A stretch of 64,000 nt of DNA from Rugamonas rivuli (GCF_009380165.1 NZ_WHUF01000004.1:744001-808000); one strand, 5' to 3'. Positions 25,502 to 34,746 are shown, counted from the first letter of the stretch. The notes: generated by a model not told the origin, from the letters alone. Made by a program: numbers and translations.

Positions 25502-26598
25502 TGGTTCGCCTCCCGGTCCAGCAGCGCGGCCTTGCGGTCCACGCCCCAGCGGTAGCCGGAAATCGAACCGTCATTGCGTACCACGCGGTGGCAAGGTATC
25601 GCCACCGCCAGCGCATTCGCGGCACAAGCACCCGCCACCGCGCGCGCGCCCTTGGGCGACCCAACCAGCTGCGCCAGTTCCGCATAACTGACCGTGCGCC
25701 CGGCCGGAATCCCGCGCAGCACCTGCCACACGCGCTGCTGGAAGGCCGTGCCGCGCACGTCGAGCGGCAGGTCGAGGCCAATCTCCGGCCGCTCCACCAT
25801 GCCCACCACGCGCGACACCACCTGCTCGAACTCCGGCTCGGCGCCGATCAGCTCCGCCTTGGGAAAACGGTCCTGCAGATCGCGCACCAGCACATCGGGA
25901 TCGTCGTCCATCAGGATCGCGCAGATGCCCTGCTCCGTGCTGGCCACCAGGATCGCGCCCAGCGAACAGGCGCCGATGGCGAAGCGTATCTGCGCGCCGC
26001 GCCCGCCGGCGCGGAAGGCGGTCGGCGTCATGCCCAGCACCGCCGGCGACTGCGCATAAAAGCGCCCGCTGGAATTGAAGCCGGCCGCATACATCGCATC
26101 CGTCACCGTGGCCTGCTGCGCCAGCCCGGCCTGCATGCGGCGCGCGCGCTGGGCGTTGGCGTAGGCCTTGGGCGTAATCCCCGTCACGGCCTTGAACATG
26201 CGGTGAAAATGAAAACGGCTCACGCCCACCGCCGTCGCCAGGCTATCCAGGTCGAGCGCGGTCTCGGCGTCGGCCTCGTCGATCAGGCGGCAGGCCTGCG
26301 CCACCACGGCGGCCTGGCGCTCGGCCAGCGGCGGCTGTTCCGGCTTGCAGCGCATGCAGGGACGGAAGCCCGCCTGCTCGGCCGCCTCGCGGCTGTCGTA
26401 AAACGCCACGTTCTTGCGCAGCGCCGGCCGCGCGCCGCACGATGGCCGGCAGTACACGCCGGTGCTGCGCACCGAGTACCAGAACACGCCGTCGGCGCCG
26501 CCGTCGCGCTGCTGCACGGCGGTCCAGCGCAAGTCCTCGCCCTGGTAGGCGGCCTGCTTGACGATTTTGTTTTCGGTCTTGCCCATCTCAGACTCCAT
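25498..26598 (-). CDS. ada: Ada: methylphosphotriester/O6-methylguanine methyltransferase and transcriptional activator
   Basis: 366 residues with three parts. The N-terminal zinc module is YCRPSCGARP and RPCMRCKPEQ; four Cys bind Zn and one accepts the phosphotriester methyl group. An AraC-type helix-turn-helix is near residues 95-180 (VGVSRFHFHRMFKAVTGITP). The C-terminal O6-methylguanine methyltransferase carries the active site AVAIPCHRVVRN. Methylated Ada activates repair genes. A second ATG at 26586 has GGAG upstream and may be the true start. It overlaps and probably controls the downstream oxygenase gene. Confidence 0.95.
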   Translation of the reverse strand: MESEMGKTENKIVKQAAYQGEDLRWTAVQQRDGGADGVFWYSVRSTGVYCRPSCGARPALRKNVAFYDSREAAEQAGFRPCMRCKPEQPPLAERQAAVVAQACRLIDEADAETALDLDSLATAVGVSRFHFHRMFKAVTGITPKAYANAQRARRMQAGLAQQATVTDAMYAAGFNSSGRFYAQSPAVLGMTPTAFRAGGRGAQIRFAIGACSLGAILVASTEQGICAILMDDDPDVLVRDLQDRFPKAELIGAEPEFEQVVSRVVGMVERPEIGLDLPLDVRGTAFQQRVWQVLRGIPAGRTVSYAELAQLVGSPKGARAVAGACAANALAVAIPCHRVVRNDGSISGYRWGVDRKAALLDREANQ

Positions 26599-26674
26599 GA
26601 TCGGATAAGGAATGCAGCCATCTTATCCAGCGCCCCGCGGCGACACACTCCGGCTCTTGCTTTTGAATTGGAGA

Positions 26675-26691
26675 TTGTACGCCGGCTACAA
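26675..26691. promoter_or_regulatory. TTGTA-N7-TACAA inverted repeat upstream of hutC
   Basis: TTGTA and TACAA face each other across seven bases, 77 bases before the hutC start. The half-sites equal those of the hut operator, but the spacing is 7 instead of 2. It could be an autoregulatory site with altered spacing, or chance. Confidence 0.25.
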
Positions 26692-26767
26692 AAGATGTTC
26701 AGCAGGCAAGCTCGCGATGCTAAAATGTCCGTCTGCCGCCAGTGAGGCGCACCCACGGAGAAGCCGT

Positions 26768-27493
26768 TTGGACGACGAACCAGCCCTGCAAGAAACCACC
26801 CCGATTTTCCAGCGCATCAAGGACTACCTGGTGGCCCAGATCGCCGCCGGCACCTGGAAGGAAGGCGACGTGATCCCGTCCGAACAGGCGCTGGTCAAGC
26901 AGTTCGGCGTCTCCCGCATGACCGTCAACCGCGCCGTGCGCGAGCTCACCGCCGACCAGATCCTGACCCGCCGCCAGGGCTCCGGCACCTACGTCGCGCA
27001 ACAGAAGTACCAGGCCACGCTGCTGGAGATCAAATCCATCGCCGACGAGATCCGCGCGCGCGGCCACGCCCACCGCAGCAGCCTGCAGCAGCTGGAGCGC
27101 GTCAAGGCCAGCGAGCTGATGGCCAAGCAGTTCGACCTGCCGGCCGGCCATCCGCTGTTCCACTCGGTGATCGTGCATTTCGAAAACGGCGTGCCGATCC
27201 AGGTCGAGGACCGCTGGGCCAACCCTCTGTGCGCGCCCGACTACATGGAACAGGACTACGCCGCCATCACGCCCAACGAATACCTGATGCAGGCCGCGCC
27301 GCTGCAAGGCGCCACCTACAGCATCGAAGCGCTGGCGGCGCCGCGCGACATCGCCGAAATGCTGGCCATCGACACCAAGCAGGCCTGCCTGGTGCTCAAG
27401 CGCCAGACCCGCTCCGGCGGCCAGGTGGCCTCGATCGCCACCATGTGGCATCCCGGCCACCGCTACCAGTTCGCCGGCAGCTTCGCCCAGTAA
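26768..27493 (+). CDS. hutC: HutC, GntR-family histidine utilization repressor
   Basis: 241 residues. The winged helix-turn-helix at about 12-80 (IPSEQALVKQFGVSRMTVNR) and a UTRA ligand domain at 95-235 give the HutC subfamily of GntR. The signature VEDRWANPLCAPDYMEQDY and the C-terminal MWHPGHRYQFAGSF support HutC. A TTG start is chosen because GGAG lies seven bases before it; there is no ATG near the domain start. It would repress the hut operon at 19501 until urocanate binds. It is separated from that operon by seven kilobases of unrelated genes. Confidence 0.88.
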   Translation: MDDEPALQETTPIFQRIKDYLVAQIAAGTWKEGDVIPSEQALVKQFGVSRMTVNRAVRELTADQILTRRQGSGTYVAQQKYQATLLEIKSIADEIRARGHAHRSSLQQLERVKASELMAKQFDLPAGHPLFHSVIVHFENGVPIQVEDRWANPLCAPDYMEQDYAAITPNEYLMQAAPLQGATYSIEALAAPRDIAEMLAIDTKQACLVLKRQTRSGGQVASIATMWHPGHRYQFAGSFAQ

Positions 27494-27593
27494 GCGCCGG
27501 GCTTGCTACCGGTTTGCTACCGTTCTTACAACTTTTCTCGCCTGCGGCCAAACCTTCGATGCTATAGTTGCCCGGCCATCGTAGAAACAAGTA

Positions 27594-30500
27594 ATGCCTT
27601 GCGGATTGAAAGGGAAGCTCTTGTTGCACCGCCGTTCCAGCCCCCTCTTCTGGCGCCGTCTGCCACGCCGGCTGATGGCGGCTGCGCTCGTGCTGGCCTG
27701 CGGCGCCGGCAGCGCGCCGGCGGCTGAAAAGGTCAGCCTGCAGCTCAAGTGGACGCACCAGTTCCAGTTCGCCGGCTACTACGCGGCCCAGGACCAGGGC
27801 TATTACCGCGACGTCGGCCTCGACGTCACGCTGATCGAGGCCCGCCCCGGCGTCGATCCCACCCAGTCGGTGCTTGAAGGCCGCGCCCAGTACGGCGTCG
27901 GCAACACCTCGCTGCTGGTGGCGCGCGGACGCGGCCAGCCGGTGGTGGCGCTGGCGTCGATCTTCCAGCATTCGGCCGCCGCGCTGCTGGTGCGCCACGA
28001 CGCCGACGGCAAGCCGCGCCCCTGGCCCGGCAGCCGCGTGATGCTGGCGCCGAACAACGAAGAGCTGGTCGTGTTCCTGAAAAAACAGGGCATCCGTCCC
28101 GACAGCCTGGCGCAGCCGGCACACACCTACAACACCGAAGACCTGCTCGAAGGCCGCGCCGACGCCATGTCGATCTACATCACCGAGGCGCCGTACACGC
28201 TTGAACGCAGCAGCGTCGGTTACGAGATCCTGTCGCCGCGCATGCTGGGCGACGACTTCTACGGCGACACCCTGTACACCACCGAGAGCGAACTGCGCGA
28301 ACATCCCTTGCGCGCGCAGGCGCTGCGCGAAGCCACGCTGCGCGGCTGGCGCTACGCGATGGCGCATCCGGGCGAGATCGCCGACCTGATACGGGCGCGC
28401 TATCCCGAGCGCCACAGCCGCGAGCACCTGATGTACGAAGCCCAGCGCATCGCGCCGCTGCTGGAGCAGGGCTTGATCGAACTCGGTTACAGCAATCCCG
28501 AACGCTGGCAGGCCATCGCCCGCACCTACATCGGCCAGGGCATGCTGCCGGCCGACTTCAAGCTGGATGGCTTCCTCTACCAGCCGCAGCCCAGCAACCG
28601 CCTGCAGCGCTACGCCATGGCGCTGGCGGCGCTGCTGGTGCTGGCGCTGACGGCGGGCGTGGTGTGGCGCCTGCGCCGGCAGGCGGCGACGCTGCGCGCC
28701 ACGCGCGCGGAGCTGGACAAGTCCGAACGCTTCGCCAGCTTCGCGCTGGAGAGCTCGGGCATCGGCATGTGGGAATGGCAGGTCGACACCGGCACGCTGA
28801 CGCTGTCGCCGCGCTATTGCGCGCTGCTGGGCTACGGCCCCGGCGAGTTCGCGCCGACGCTGGAACAATGGCTGGGCCATGTGCATCCGGACGACGTGGC
28901 CCGGGTCGAGCGCAGCATCCAGTACTACCTGGCCAGCCTGCCCGAATCGAGCGCGCAGATCTTCAGCGAGCACCGCATGCGCACCAAGAACGGCGGCTGG
29001 ATCTGGGCGCTGGCGCGCGGCATGATCGTCGAGCGCGACGCCGCCGGCCGGCCGCTGCGCGCCATCGGCACCATGGCCGACATCAGCGAGCGCGCCGCCG
29101 CCGAGGAGGCCCGCATGTGCTCCATCATCGACGCCACGCCGGGTGCGATGCTGATCGCCGACAAGAGCGGCCGCGTGCGCTACGCCAACCCGGCCTGCGC
29201 GCGCAGCTTCGGCTACGAGGGCACGATGACCGGGCGCTCGGTCGAGCAGCTGGCGCCGGAAGCGATGCGCAGCACCGGCCGCACGCGCGAGCTGTTCTCG
29301 CGCCCCAACCTGCCGGGCCGCGTGCTGAGCGCGATCCGCGCCGACGGCGGCAGCTTCCCGGCCATGGTGCACATCGCGCCGGTGATGCTGGCCGGCCAGG
29401 AGCTGGTGGTGATGGCGCTGCGCGACATGACCCAGCGCCAGCGCGCCGAGGAAGCGCTGCACGCCAGCTCCGAACGCTACCGCCTGATCGTGCAGACCGC
29501 CGCCGAAGGCATCTGGATGACCGGCGCCGACGACCGCACCAGCTTCGTCAACCCCACCATGGCGCGCATGCTGGACTACGACGTCGAGCAGATGCTGGGC
29601 CGCGTCATGACCGACTTCATGGACGACGACGGCCGCGCCCTGCTCAAGCAGCATTTGCAGCGGCGCCTGGCCGGCGAGGCTTGCCAGGGCGACGTCTGCT
29701 TCCTGCGGCGCGACGGCCGCGTGGTGTGGTGCCTGCTGTCGACCACCGTCATCAACTCCGACGCCGGCCACTACGCCGGCACGCTGGCGATGCTGACCGA
29801 TATCACCGAGCGGCGCCACGCCGACAGCGCGCTGCGCAGCTCCAGCCAGCGGCTGGCGTCGATCTTCAACGCCGTCACCAACGGCCTGGTGATGGTCGAT
29901 GGCGACGGCCGCATCCTGGAGAGCAACGCCGCCGCCGCGCGCATGCTGGCGCACTCGCTGGCGGTCGACGGCGGCAGCCTGTGGCGCGGCGTGCGCGAGG
30001 ACGGCACGCCGTTCGACGCCGCCAGCCATCCGGTGCGGCTGGCCATCGTCACCGGCATGTCGGTGCGCGACGTGGTGATGGGCGTGAGCCAGCCGGGCGG
30101 CGGCATGCACTGGCTGTCGGTCAACGCCGAGCCGATTCCCGACGACAGCGGCGCGGTGCCGCTGGTGGTGGCCAGCCTGACCGACATCACCGACCGCAAG
30201 CACGGCGAAGACCAGCTGCGCGAGCTGAACGAGCACCTGGAAGAACGGGTGGCGATGCGCACCTTGGAATTGAACCAGGCCCGCCTGCTGGCCGAAGACG
30301 CCAGCCAGACCAAGGGCCAGTTCCTGGCCAATATGAGCCACGAGATCCGCACGCCGATGAACGGCGTGATCGGCATGGCCTACCTGGCGCTGAAGACCGA
30401 CCTCGATCCGCGCCAGCGCGACTACCTGGAAAAAATCCGCTTCGCCGGCGAGCACCTGCTGGGCATCATCGACGACATCCTCGACATCTCCAAGATCGAG

Positions 30501-31895
30501 GCGGGCAAGCTGGAGATCGAGCAGGTCGACTTCGCGCTCGACCACGTGATCCAGACGCTGACCACGGTGGTGGCGCCCAAGGCCGCCAGCCGCGACCTGG
30601 AACTGGTGTTCGACCTCGACCCCGGCCTGCCCCGCGTGCTGCGCGGCGATCCGCTGCGGCTCGGCCAGGTGCTGATCAACTACACCAACAACGCCATCAA
30701 GTTCAGCGAGAAGGGCCGCATCGAGGTGCGGGTGCGCCAGGTGGTGGGCGACGCCAACGGCTGCCTGCTGCGCTTCGAGGTCAGCGACTGCGGCATCGGC
30801 CTGTCCGAGGCCGAGATCGACAAGCTGTTCCAGTCGTTCCAGCAGGCCGACACCTCGACCACGCGCGAGTACGGCGGCACCGGCCTGGGCCTGGCGATCT
30901 GCAAGCAGCTGGCGCAGCTGATGGGCGGCGACGTCGGCGTGCGCAGCCGGCCCGGCCAGGGCAGCACCTTCTGGTTCACCGCGCGCCTGGGCATCTCCAG
31001 CGCCAGCGTGCCGGCGCTGATCGACCGCGTCAAGGACGCCGCCGCCGAACTGCTGGCGTCCTCGCGCAGCGCCGCCGTCATGGCCGCGCTGAAGAACGCC
31101 CGCATCCTGCTGGTCGAGGACAACACCTTCAACCAGCAGATCGCGCTGGAAATGCTGGAGGAAGTCGGTTCCTCGGTGTGCCTGGCCGCCAACGGCATGG
31201 AGGCGCTGGAACTGCTGCGCCAGACCGCCTTCGACTGCGTGCTGATGGACGTGCAGATGCCGCTGATGGACGGCCTGGAAACCACGCGCCGCATCCGCGC
31301 CGACCCCGGCCTGGCCGACCTGCGCGTGCTGGCCATGACCGCCACCGCCACCAACGAAGACCGGGTGCGCTGCATCGAGGCCGGCATGGACGACTTCATC
31401 TCCAAGCCCATCCAGCCGGCGCTGATGTACCAGACCATCGCCAACTGGCTGCCGGTGCGCAGCGGCGATGTGCTGCGCGAGGCGCCGCCGGCCGCGCCGC
31501 GACCGGCCTTCAAGGCCACGCTGGGCGGCGACCCGGCGGTGATCGACCTGTCCATCCTGGCCAAGCTGCTGGGCTATCATCCGCACAAGGTGCGCAAGTT
31601 CGCCTTCAAGTTCCTGCAGAACACCCAGGAGGGCCTGACCAAGATGGAGCGCGCGCTGCAGCGCGGCGACCTGGTGCAGGTGCGCGAGCTGGGCCACCGG
31701 CTGAAGTCGCCGGCGCGCACCGTCGGCGCCCTCGGCATGGGCGAGCTGATGCTGGAGATCGAGCAGCTGCCGGCCGACGGCCCGCCAGCGCAGACGGCGG
31801 CGCGCGCGCAAGCCCTGCTGGCGCGGCTGTGGCCGCTGCTGGAACTGATCACCGAACAAATCATGACCAACACCACTTTCGCCGACGACAACTGA
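27594..31895 (+). CDS. Giant sensor: NMT1-like binding domain + four PAS + hybrid histidine kinase + receiver + Hpt
   Basis: 1433 residues. After a signal-like segment, residues 45-300 form an NMT1/THI5-type periplasmic binding domain (LQLKWTHQFQFAGYYAAQDQ). A membrane helix lies at about 340-360. Four PAS domains follow at about 380-500, 507-620, 625-745 and 752-870. The kinase has His916 in NMSHEIRTPMNG, an HATPase (RIEVRVRQ; GTGLGLAICKQL), a receiver with Asp1219 (VLMDVQMPLMDG) and an Hpt with His1368 (LGHRLKSPART). It should sense a periplasmic ligand, perhaps a pyrimidine-like compound, and relay phosphate to the receiver protein encoded 15 bases downstream. Confidence 0.93.
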   Translation: MPCGLKGKLLLHRRSSPLFWRRLPRRLMAAALVLACGAGSAPAAEKVSLQLKWTHQFQFAGYYAAQDQGYYRDVGLDVTLIEARPGVDPTQSVLEGRAQYGVGNTSLLVARGRGQPVVALASIFQHSAAALLVRHDADGKPRPWPGSRVMLAPNNEELVVFLKKQGIRPDSLAQPAHTYNTEDLLEGRADAMSIYITEAPYTLERSSVGYEILSPRMLGDDFYGDTLYTTESELREHPLRAQALREATLRGWRYAMAHPGEIADLIRARYPERHSREHLMYEAQRIAPLLEQGLIELGYSNPERWQAIARTYIGQGMLPADFKLDGFLYQPQPSNRLQRYAMALAALLVLALTAGVVWRLRRQAATLRATRAELDKSERFASFALESSGIGMWEWQVDTGTLTLSPRYCALLGYGPGEFAPTLEQWLGHVHPDDVARVERSIQYYLASLPESSAQIFSEHRMRTKNGGWIWALARGMIVERDAAGRPLRAIGTMADISERAAAEEARMCSIIDATPGAMLIADKSGRVRYANPACARSFGYEGTMTGRSVEQLAPEAMRSTGRTRELFSRPNLPGRVLSAIRADGGSFPAMVHIAPVMLAGQELVVMALRDMTQRQRAEEALHASSERYRLIVQTAAEGIWMTGADDRTSFVNPTMARMLDYDVEQMLGRVMTDFMDDDGRALLKQHLQRRLAGEACQGDVCFLRRDGRVVWCLLSTTVINSDAGHYAGTLAMLTDITERRHADSALRSSSQRLASIFNAVTNGLVMVDGDGRILESNAAAARMLAHSLAVDGGSLWRGVREDGTPFDAASHPVRLAIVTGMSVRDVVMGVSQPGGGMHWLSVNAEPIPDDSGAVPLVVASLTDITDRKHGEDQLRELNEHLEERVAMRTLELNQARLLAEDASQTKGQFLANMSHEIRTPMNGVIGMAYLALKTDLDPRQRDYLEKIRFAGEHLLGIIDDILDISKIEAGKLEIEQVDFALDHVIQTLTTVVAPKAASRDLELVFDLDPGLPRVLRGDPLRLGQVLINYTNNAIKFSEKGRIEVRVRQVVGDANGCLLRFEVSDCGIGLSEAEIDKLFQSFQQADTSTTREYGGTGLGLAICKQLAQLMGGDVGVRSRPGQGSTFWFTARLGISSASVPALIDRVKDAAAELLASSRSAAVMAALKNARILLVEDNTFNQQIALEMLEEVGSSVCLAANGMEALELLRQTAFDCVLMDVQMPLMDGLETTRRIRADPGLADLRVLAMTATATNEDRVRCIEAGMDDFISKPIQPALMYQTIANWLPVRSGDVLREAPPAAPRPAFKATLGGDPAVIDLSILAKLLGYHPHKVRKFAFKFLQNTQEGLTKMERALQRGDLVQVRELGHRLKSPARTVGALGMGELMLEIEQLPADGPPAQTAARAQALLARLWPLLELITEQIMTNTTFADDN

Positions 31896-31910
31896 GGCAG
31901 GCAAGGAACC

Positions 31911-32327
31911 ATGCGGATATTGCTGCTGGACGACGACGGATTCATGCTGGAACTGCTGGCCGACATGATCGCCAGCCTGGGCGAGCACGAGGTGCTGCGC
32001 GAAACCGACGGCCGCCGCGCGCTGGTGGAGCTGCGCCTGCGTCCGCCGGAGCTGCTGGTCTGCGACCTGAGCATGCCGGTCATGGATGGCATCGACTTCC
32101 TGCGCCTGGCGGCCGCGCAGCAGTACGGCGGCTGCGTGGTGCTGCTGTCGGGCGTGGACAGCGCGGTGCTCAAGACCGCCGCCCGCCTGGCCGAGGCGCA
32201 GGGCCTGGCCATCCTCGACGCCTGCGCCAAGCCGCTGGAGATCGACGCGCTGGCGGCGCTGATGGCGCGCGCCGCGGCGCGCTGCCAGCAACAGCCCGGC
32301 CCGGTTCTTGACAACAATGGCAAATAG
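31911..32327 (+). CDS. Stand-alone receiver-domain response regulator
   Basis: 138 residues, essentially one REC domain: acidic pocket LLLDDDG at residues 4-10, phospho-acceptor Asp52 in LLVCDLSMPVMDG, a Ser in LLSGVDS, and a Lys in ACAKPLEI. There is no output domain, so it may act by protein contact or as a phosphate sink. It follows the giant hybrid kinase by 15 bases and is its likely partner, probably receiving phosphate from the Hpt domain. Confidence 0.9.
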   Translation: MRILLLDDDGFMLELLADMIASLGEHEVLRETDGRRALVELRLRPPELLVCDLSMPVMDGIDFLRLAAAQQYGGCVVLLSGVDSAVLKTAARLAEAQGLAILDACAKPLEIDALAALMARAAARCQQQPGPVLDNNGK

Positions 32328-32545
32328 TTTAGATGGTTTCTACAATCTGCCGCACATTTCTAAAAAATGGGTTATTATTTACGCCATCCCCGCCTGCCGA
32401 CCTTGTTGCCATCCCTTCCAAGACATTGAATTCGCGCAATTGGCCACCATCTGCTGCCTGTTACCGGCAACGTTGATGGCGATTGCAGACAACATGGCAT
32501 AATCCCCAGGCGTTATTGATCCCACAGACCTCGATTGAGGAATAT

Positions 32546-32872
32546 ATGAGCGAAAACATCAAACACATCACCGATACTTCTTTTGACGCCGACGTCCTGA
32601 AATCCGACCGCCCAGTGCTGGTCGATTTCTGGGCCGAGTGGTGCGGTCCTTGCAAGAGCATCGCCCCGATCCTGGAAGAAGTCGCCAAGGAATACGACGG
32701 CAAGATCCTGATCGCCAAGATGGACGTCGACGCCAACCAGGCAGTGCCTGCCAAGTTCGGCATCCGCGGCATCCCGACCCTGATCCTGTTCAAGAACGGT
32801 GTCGCAGCGGCGCAAAAGGTTGGCGCAATGGCAAAAGGCCAGCTGACCTCTTTCATCGACAGCAATATCTAA
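32546..32872 (+). CDS. trxA: Thioredoxin 1
   Basis: 108 residues with the redox site FWAEWCGPCKSIAPI (WCGPC near residue 32) and the cis-Pro loop GIRGIPTLILFKNG. It is a general cytoplasmic disulfide reductase and phage/enzyme cofactor. GAGG lies upstream of the ATG at 32546. A possible promoter (TTGATG, 19-base spacer, CATAAT) ends about 40 bases upstream. A hairpin terminator-like element follows the gene, before rho, an arrangement common in proteobacteria. Confidence 0.98.
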   Translation: MSENIKHITDTSFDADVLKSDRPVLVDFWAEWCGPCKSIAPILEEVAKEYDGKILIAKMDVDANQAVPAKFGIRGIPTLILFKNGVAAAQKVGAMAKGQLTSFIDSNI

Positions 32873-32897
32873 GTAAGATAGTATTACGCTGGACCAA

Positions 32898-32926
32898 AAC
32901 GGTGCCGCGCCCGCGGCGCCGTTTAA
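32898..32926 (+). terminator. Hairpin between trxA and rho
   Basis: AACGGTGCCGC pairs with GCGGCGCCGTT (one G-U pair) around the loop GCCC, then TTAATAAC. The stem is strong but the U-tract is short, so read-through to rho is possible. Confidence 0.65.
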
Positions 32927-32992
32927 TAACAGAGACAACCACGCAGTCCCCTCCCCTACCTTTACTTTCCCGTCACGGGACACTCAACACAT

Positions 32993-34255
32993 ATGCATCT
33001 ATCTGAATTAAAGGCCCTACACGTCTCGGCATTGCTGGAGATGGCCATCGGTCTTGATATCGACAACGCGGCGCGTCTGCGCAAACAGGAGCTGATGTTT
33101 GCGATCCTGAAAAAGCGCGCGAAATCCGGTGAACAAATCTTCGGCGACGGCGCCCTGGAAGTGCTGCCTGACGGCTTCGGCTTCCTGCGCTCGCCGGACG
33201 CCAGCTACATGGCGTCCACCGACGATATCTACATTTCCCCATCGCAGATCCGCCGCTTCAACCTGCACACCGGCGATTCGATCGAGGGCGAAGTGCGTAC
33301 CCCTAAAGATGGCGAGCGCTACTTCGCGCTGGTCAAGGTCGACAAGGTCAACGGCGAATCGCCGGAAGCCTCGAAGCACCGCATATTGTTTGAGAACCTG
33401 ACGCCGCTGCACCCGAACGAGCCGCTGCGCCTGGAACGCGACATCAACGGCACCGAGAACATCACCGGCCGTATCGTCGACCTGATCTCGCCGATCGGCA
33501 AGGGCCAGCGCGGCCTGCTGGTGGCGTCGCCGAAGTCCGGCAAATCCGTGATGCTGCAGCACATCGCCCACGCGATCACCTCCAACCACCCGGACGTGAC
33601 GCTGATCGTGCTGCTGATCGACGAACGCCCGGAGGAAGTGACCGAGATGCAGCGCTCCGTGCGCGGCGAAGTGGTCGCCTCGACCTTCGACGAACCGGCC
33701 ACCCGCCACGTGCAGGTCGCCGAGATGGTGCTGGAAAAAGCCAAGCGCCTGGTCGAAATGAAAAAAGACGTGGTCATCCTGCTGGATTCGATCACCCGCC
33801 TGGCGCGCGCCTACAACACCGTGATCCCTGCCTCCGGCAAGGTGCTGACCGGCGGTGTGGACGCCAACGCGCTGCAACGTCCTAAGCGCTTCTTCGGCGC
33901 CGCGCGCAACATCGAAGAAGGCGGCTCGCTGACCATCATCGCCACCGCGCTGATCGAAACCGGTTCGCGCATGGACGACGTGATCTACGAAGAATTCAAG
34001 GGTACCGGCAATATGGAGGTGCACCTGGAGCGCCGCCTGGCCGAGAAGCGCGTCTACCCGGCGATCAACCTGAACAAATCGGGTACCCGCCGCGAAGAGC
34101 TGCTGATCAAGCCGGACCAGCTGCAGAAAATCTGGATCCTGCGCAAGCTGCTGTACTCGATGGACGAGATCGAGGCGATGGAGTTCATTCTCGACAAGAT
34201 GAAGGCCACCAAGAACAACGGTGAGTTCTTCGACATGATGCGCCGCGGCGGTTAA
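32993..34255 (+). CDS. rho: Transcription termination factor Rho
   Basis: 420 residues, as expected. It has the N-terminal helical and OB-fold RNA-binding domains (EVLPDGFGFLRSPDASY), the P-loop VASPKSGKSVMLQHIAHAI near residue 180, Walker B VVILLDSITRLARAYN, and the R-loop/Q-loop region. It ends FFDMMRRGG. Hexameric RNA-dependent ATPase that ends transcription of untranslated RNA. No mutation in key motifs was noticed. Confidence 0.99.
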   Translation: MHLSELKALHVSALLEMAIGLDIDNAARLRKQELMFAILKKRAKSGEQIFGDGALEVLPDGFGFLRSPDASYMASTDDIYISPSQIRRFNLHTGDSIEGEVRTPKDGERYFALVKVDKVNGESPEASKHRILFENLTPLHPNEPLRLERDINGTENITGRIVDLISPIGKGQRGLLVASPKSGKSVMLQHIAHAITSNHPDVTLIVLLIDERPEEVTEMQRSVRGEVVASTFDEPATRHVQVAEMVLEKAKRLVEMKKDVVILLDSITRLARAYNTVIPASGKVLTGGVDANALQRPKRFFGAARNIEEGGSLTIIATALIETGSRMDDVIYEEFKGTGNMEVHLERRLAEKRVYPAINLNKSGTRREELLIKPDQLQKIWILRKLLYSMDEIEAMEFILDKMKATKNNGEFFDMMRRGG

Positions 34256-34277
34256 TTAAGCCCGTAGCAATCATGAT

Positions 34278-34306
34278 AAACAGGCAACCACCATGGTTGC
34301 CTGTTT
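34278..34306. terminator. Hairpin after rho
   Basis: AAACAGGCAACC pairs perfectly with GGTTGCCTGTTT, with a five-base loop. The T-tract is only the last TTT of the stem. The right arm contains the -35 element of the rpmE2 promoter. Confidence 0.65.
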
Positions 34307-34325
34307 GCGTTAACGCCGGTATAAT
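34297..34325 (+). promoter_or_regulatory. Probable promoter of rpmE2
   Basis: TTGCCT (34297-34302), a 17-base spacer and TATAAT (34320-34325). It overlaps the right arm of the rho terminator-like hairpin and would give a leader of about 100 bases before the L31 start. Confidence 0.6.
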
Positions 34326-34431
34326 CGCCGATCGCATTATTTTTAATTCTGGCAAGTGAGCGGCAATCGGGTCACGAAGTAGTACCGACCGACGAAGTGC
34401 TGTTTGGCTACCTAACTAACCGAGGCTTCAA

Positions 34432-34701
34432 ATGAAACCAGAAATCCATCCAGACTACCGCGAAGTTGTGTTCCACGACCTGTCGTGCGACTTCAAATTC
34501 GTTACCCGTTCGACCATCCAGACCCGCGAAACGATCAACCACAACGGTAAAGACTATCCGCTGATCAAGATCGAGGTTTCGGCTGAATCGCACCCGTTCT
34601 ACACCGGCAAGCACAAAATCGTCGACACCGCTGGCCGCGTTGAGAAATTCCGCCAGAAGTTCGGCGCCGTGGGTTCGAAGACCCAAATCGCACAAGGCTG
34701 A
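34432..34701 (+). CDS. rpmE2: Type B 50S ribosomal protein L31
   Basis: 89 residues, MKPEIHPDYREVVFHDLSC and on, with the type B insert ESHPFYTGKHKIVDTAGRVE. It lacks the four zinc-binding Cys of type A L31 (only one Cys is seen), so it is the zinc-free C-minus form. Such paralogs replace the zinc form under zinc limitation in many bacteria, though in some betaproteobacteria they are the main copy. A strong intrinsic terminator follows. Confidence 0.97.
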   Translation: MKPEIHPDYREVVFHDLSCDFKFVTRSTIQTRETINHNGKDYPLIKIEVSAESHPFYTGKHKIVDTAGRVEKFRQKFGAVGSKTQIAQG

Positions 34702-34718
34702 TTTTCGCCGCGATCATG

Positions 34719-34746
34719 AAAAAAGCAGCCTCTGGCTGCTTTTTTT
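34719..34746 (+). terminator. Intrinsic terminator of rpmE2
   Basis: AGCAGCC and GGCTGCT form a 7-bp stem with loop TCT, flanked by A6 and T8. The T-tract follows on the plus strand directly after the stem. Textbook intrinsic terminator. Confidence 0.9.

Noticed and set aside
27396..32291. Very long open frame on the minus strand opposite the giant kinase
   Set aside because: Its product is Arg/Gln/His/Ala-rich low complexity without domains; it is a GC-rich shadow of the well-supported kinase on the other strand.
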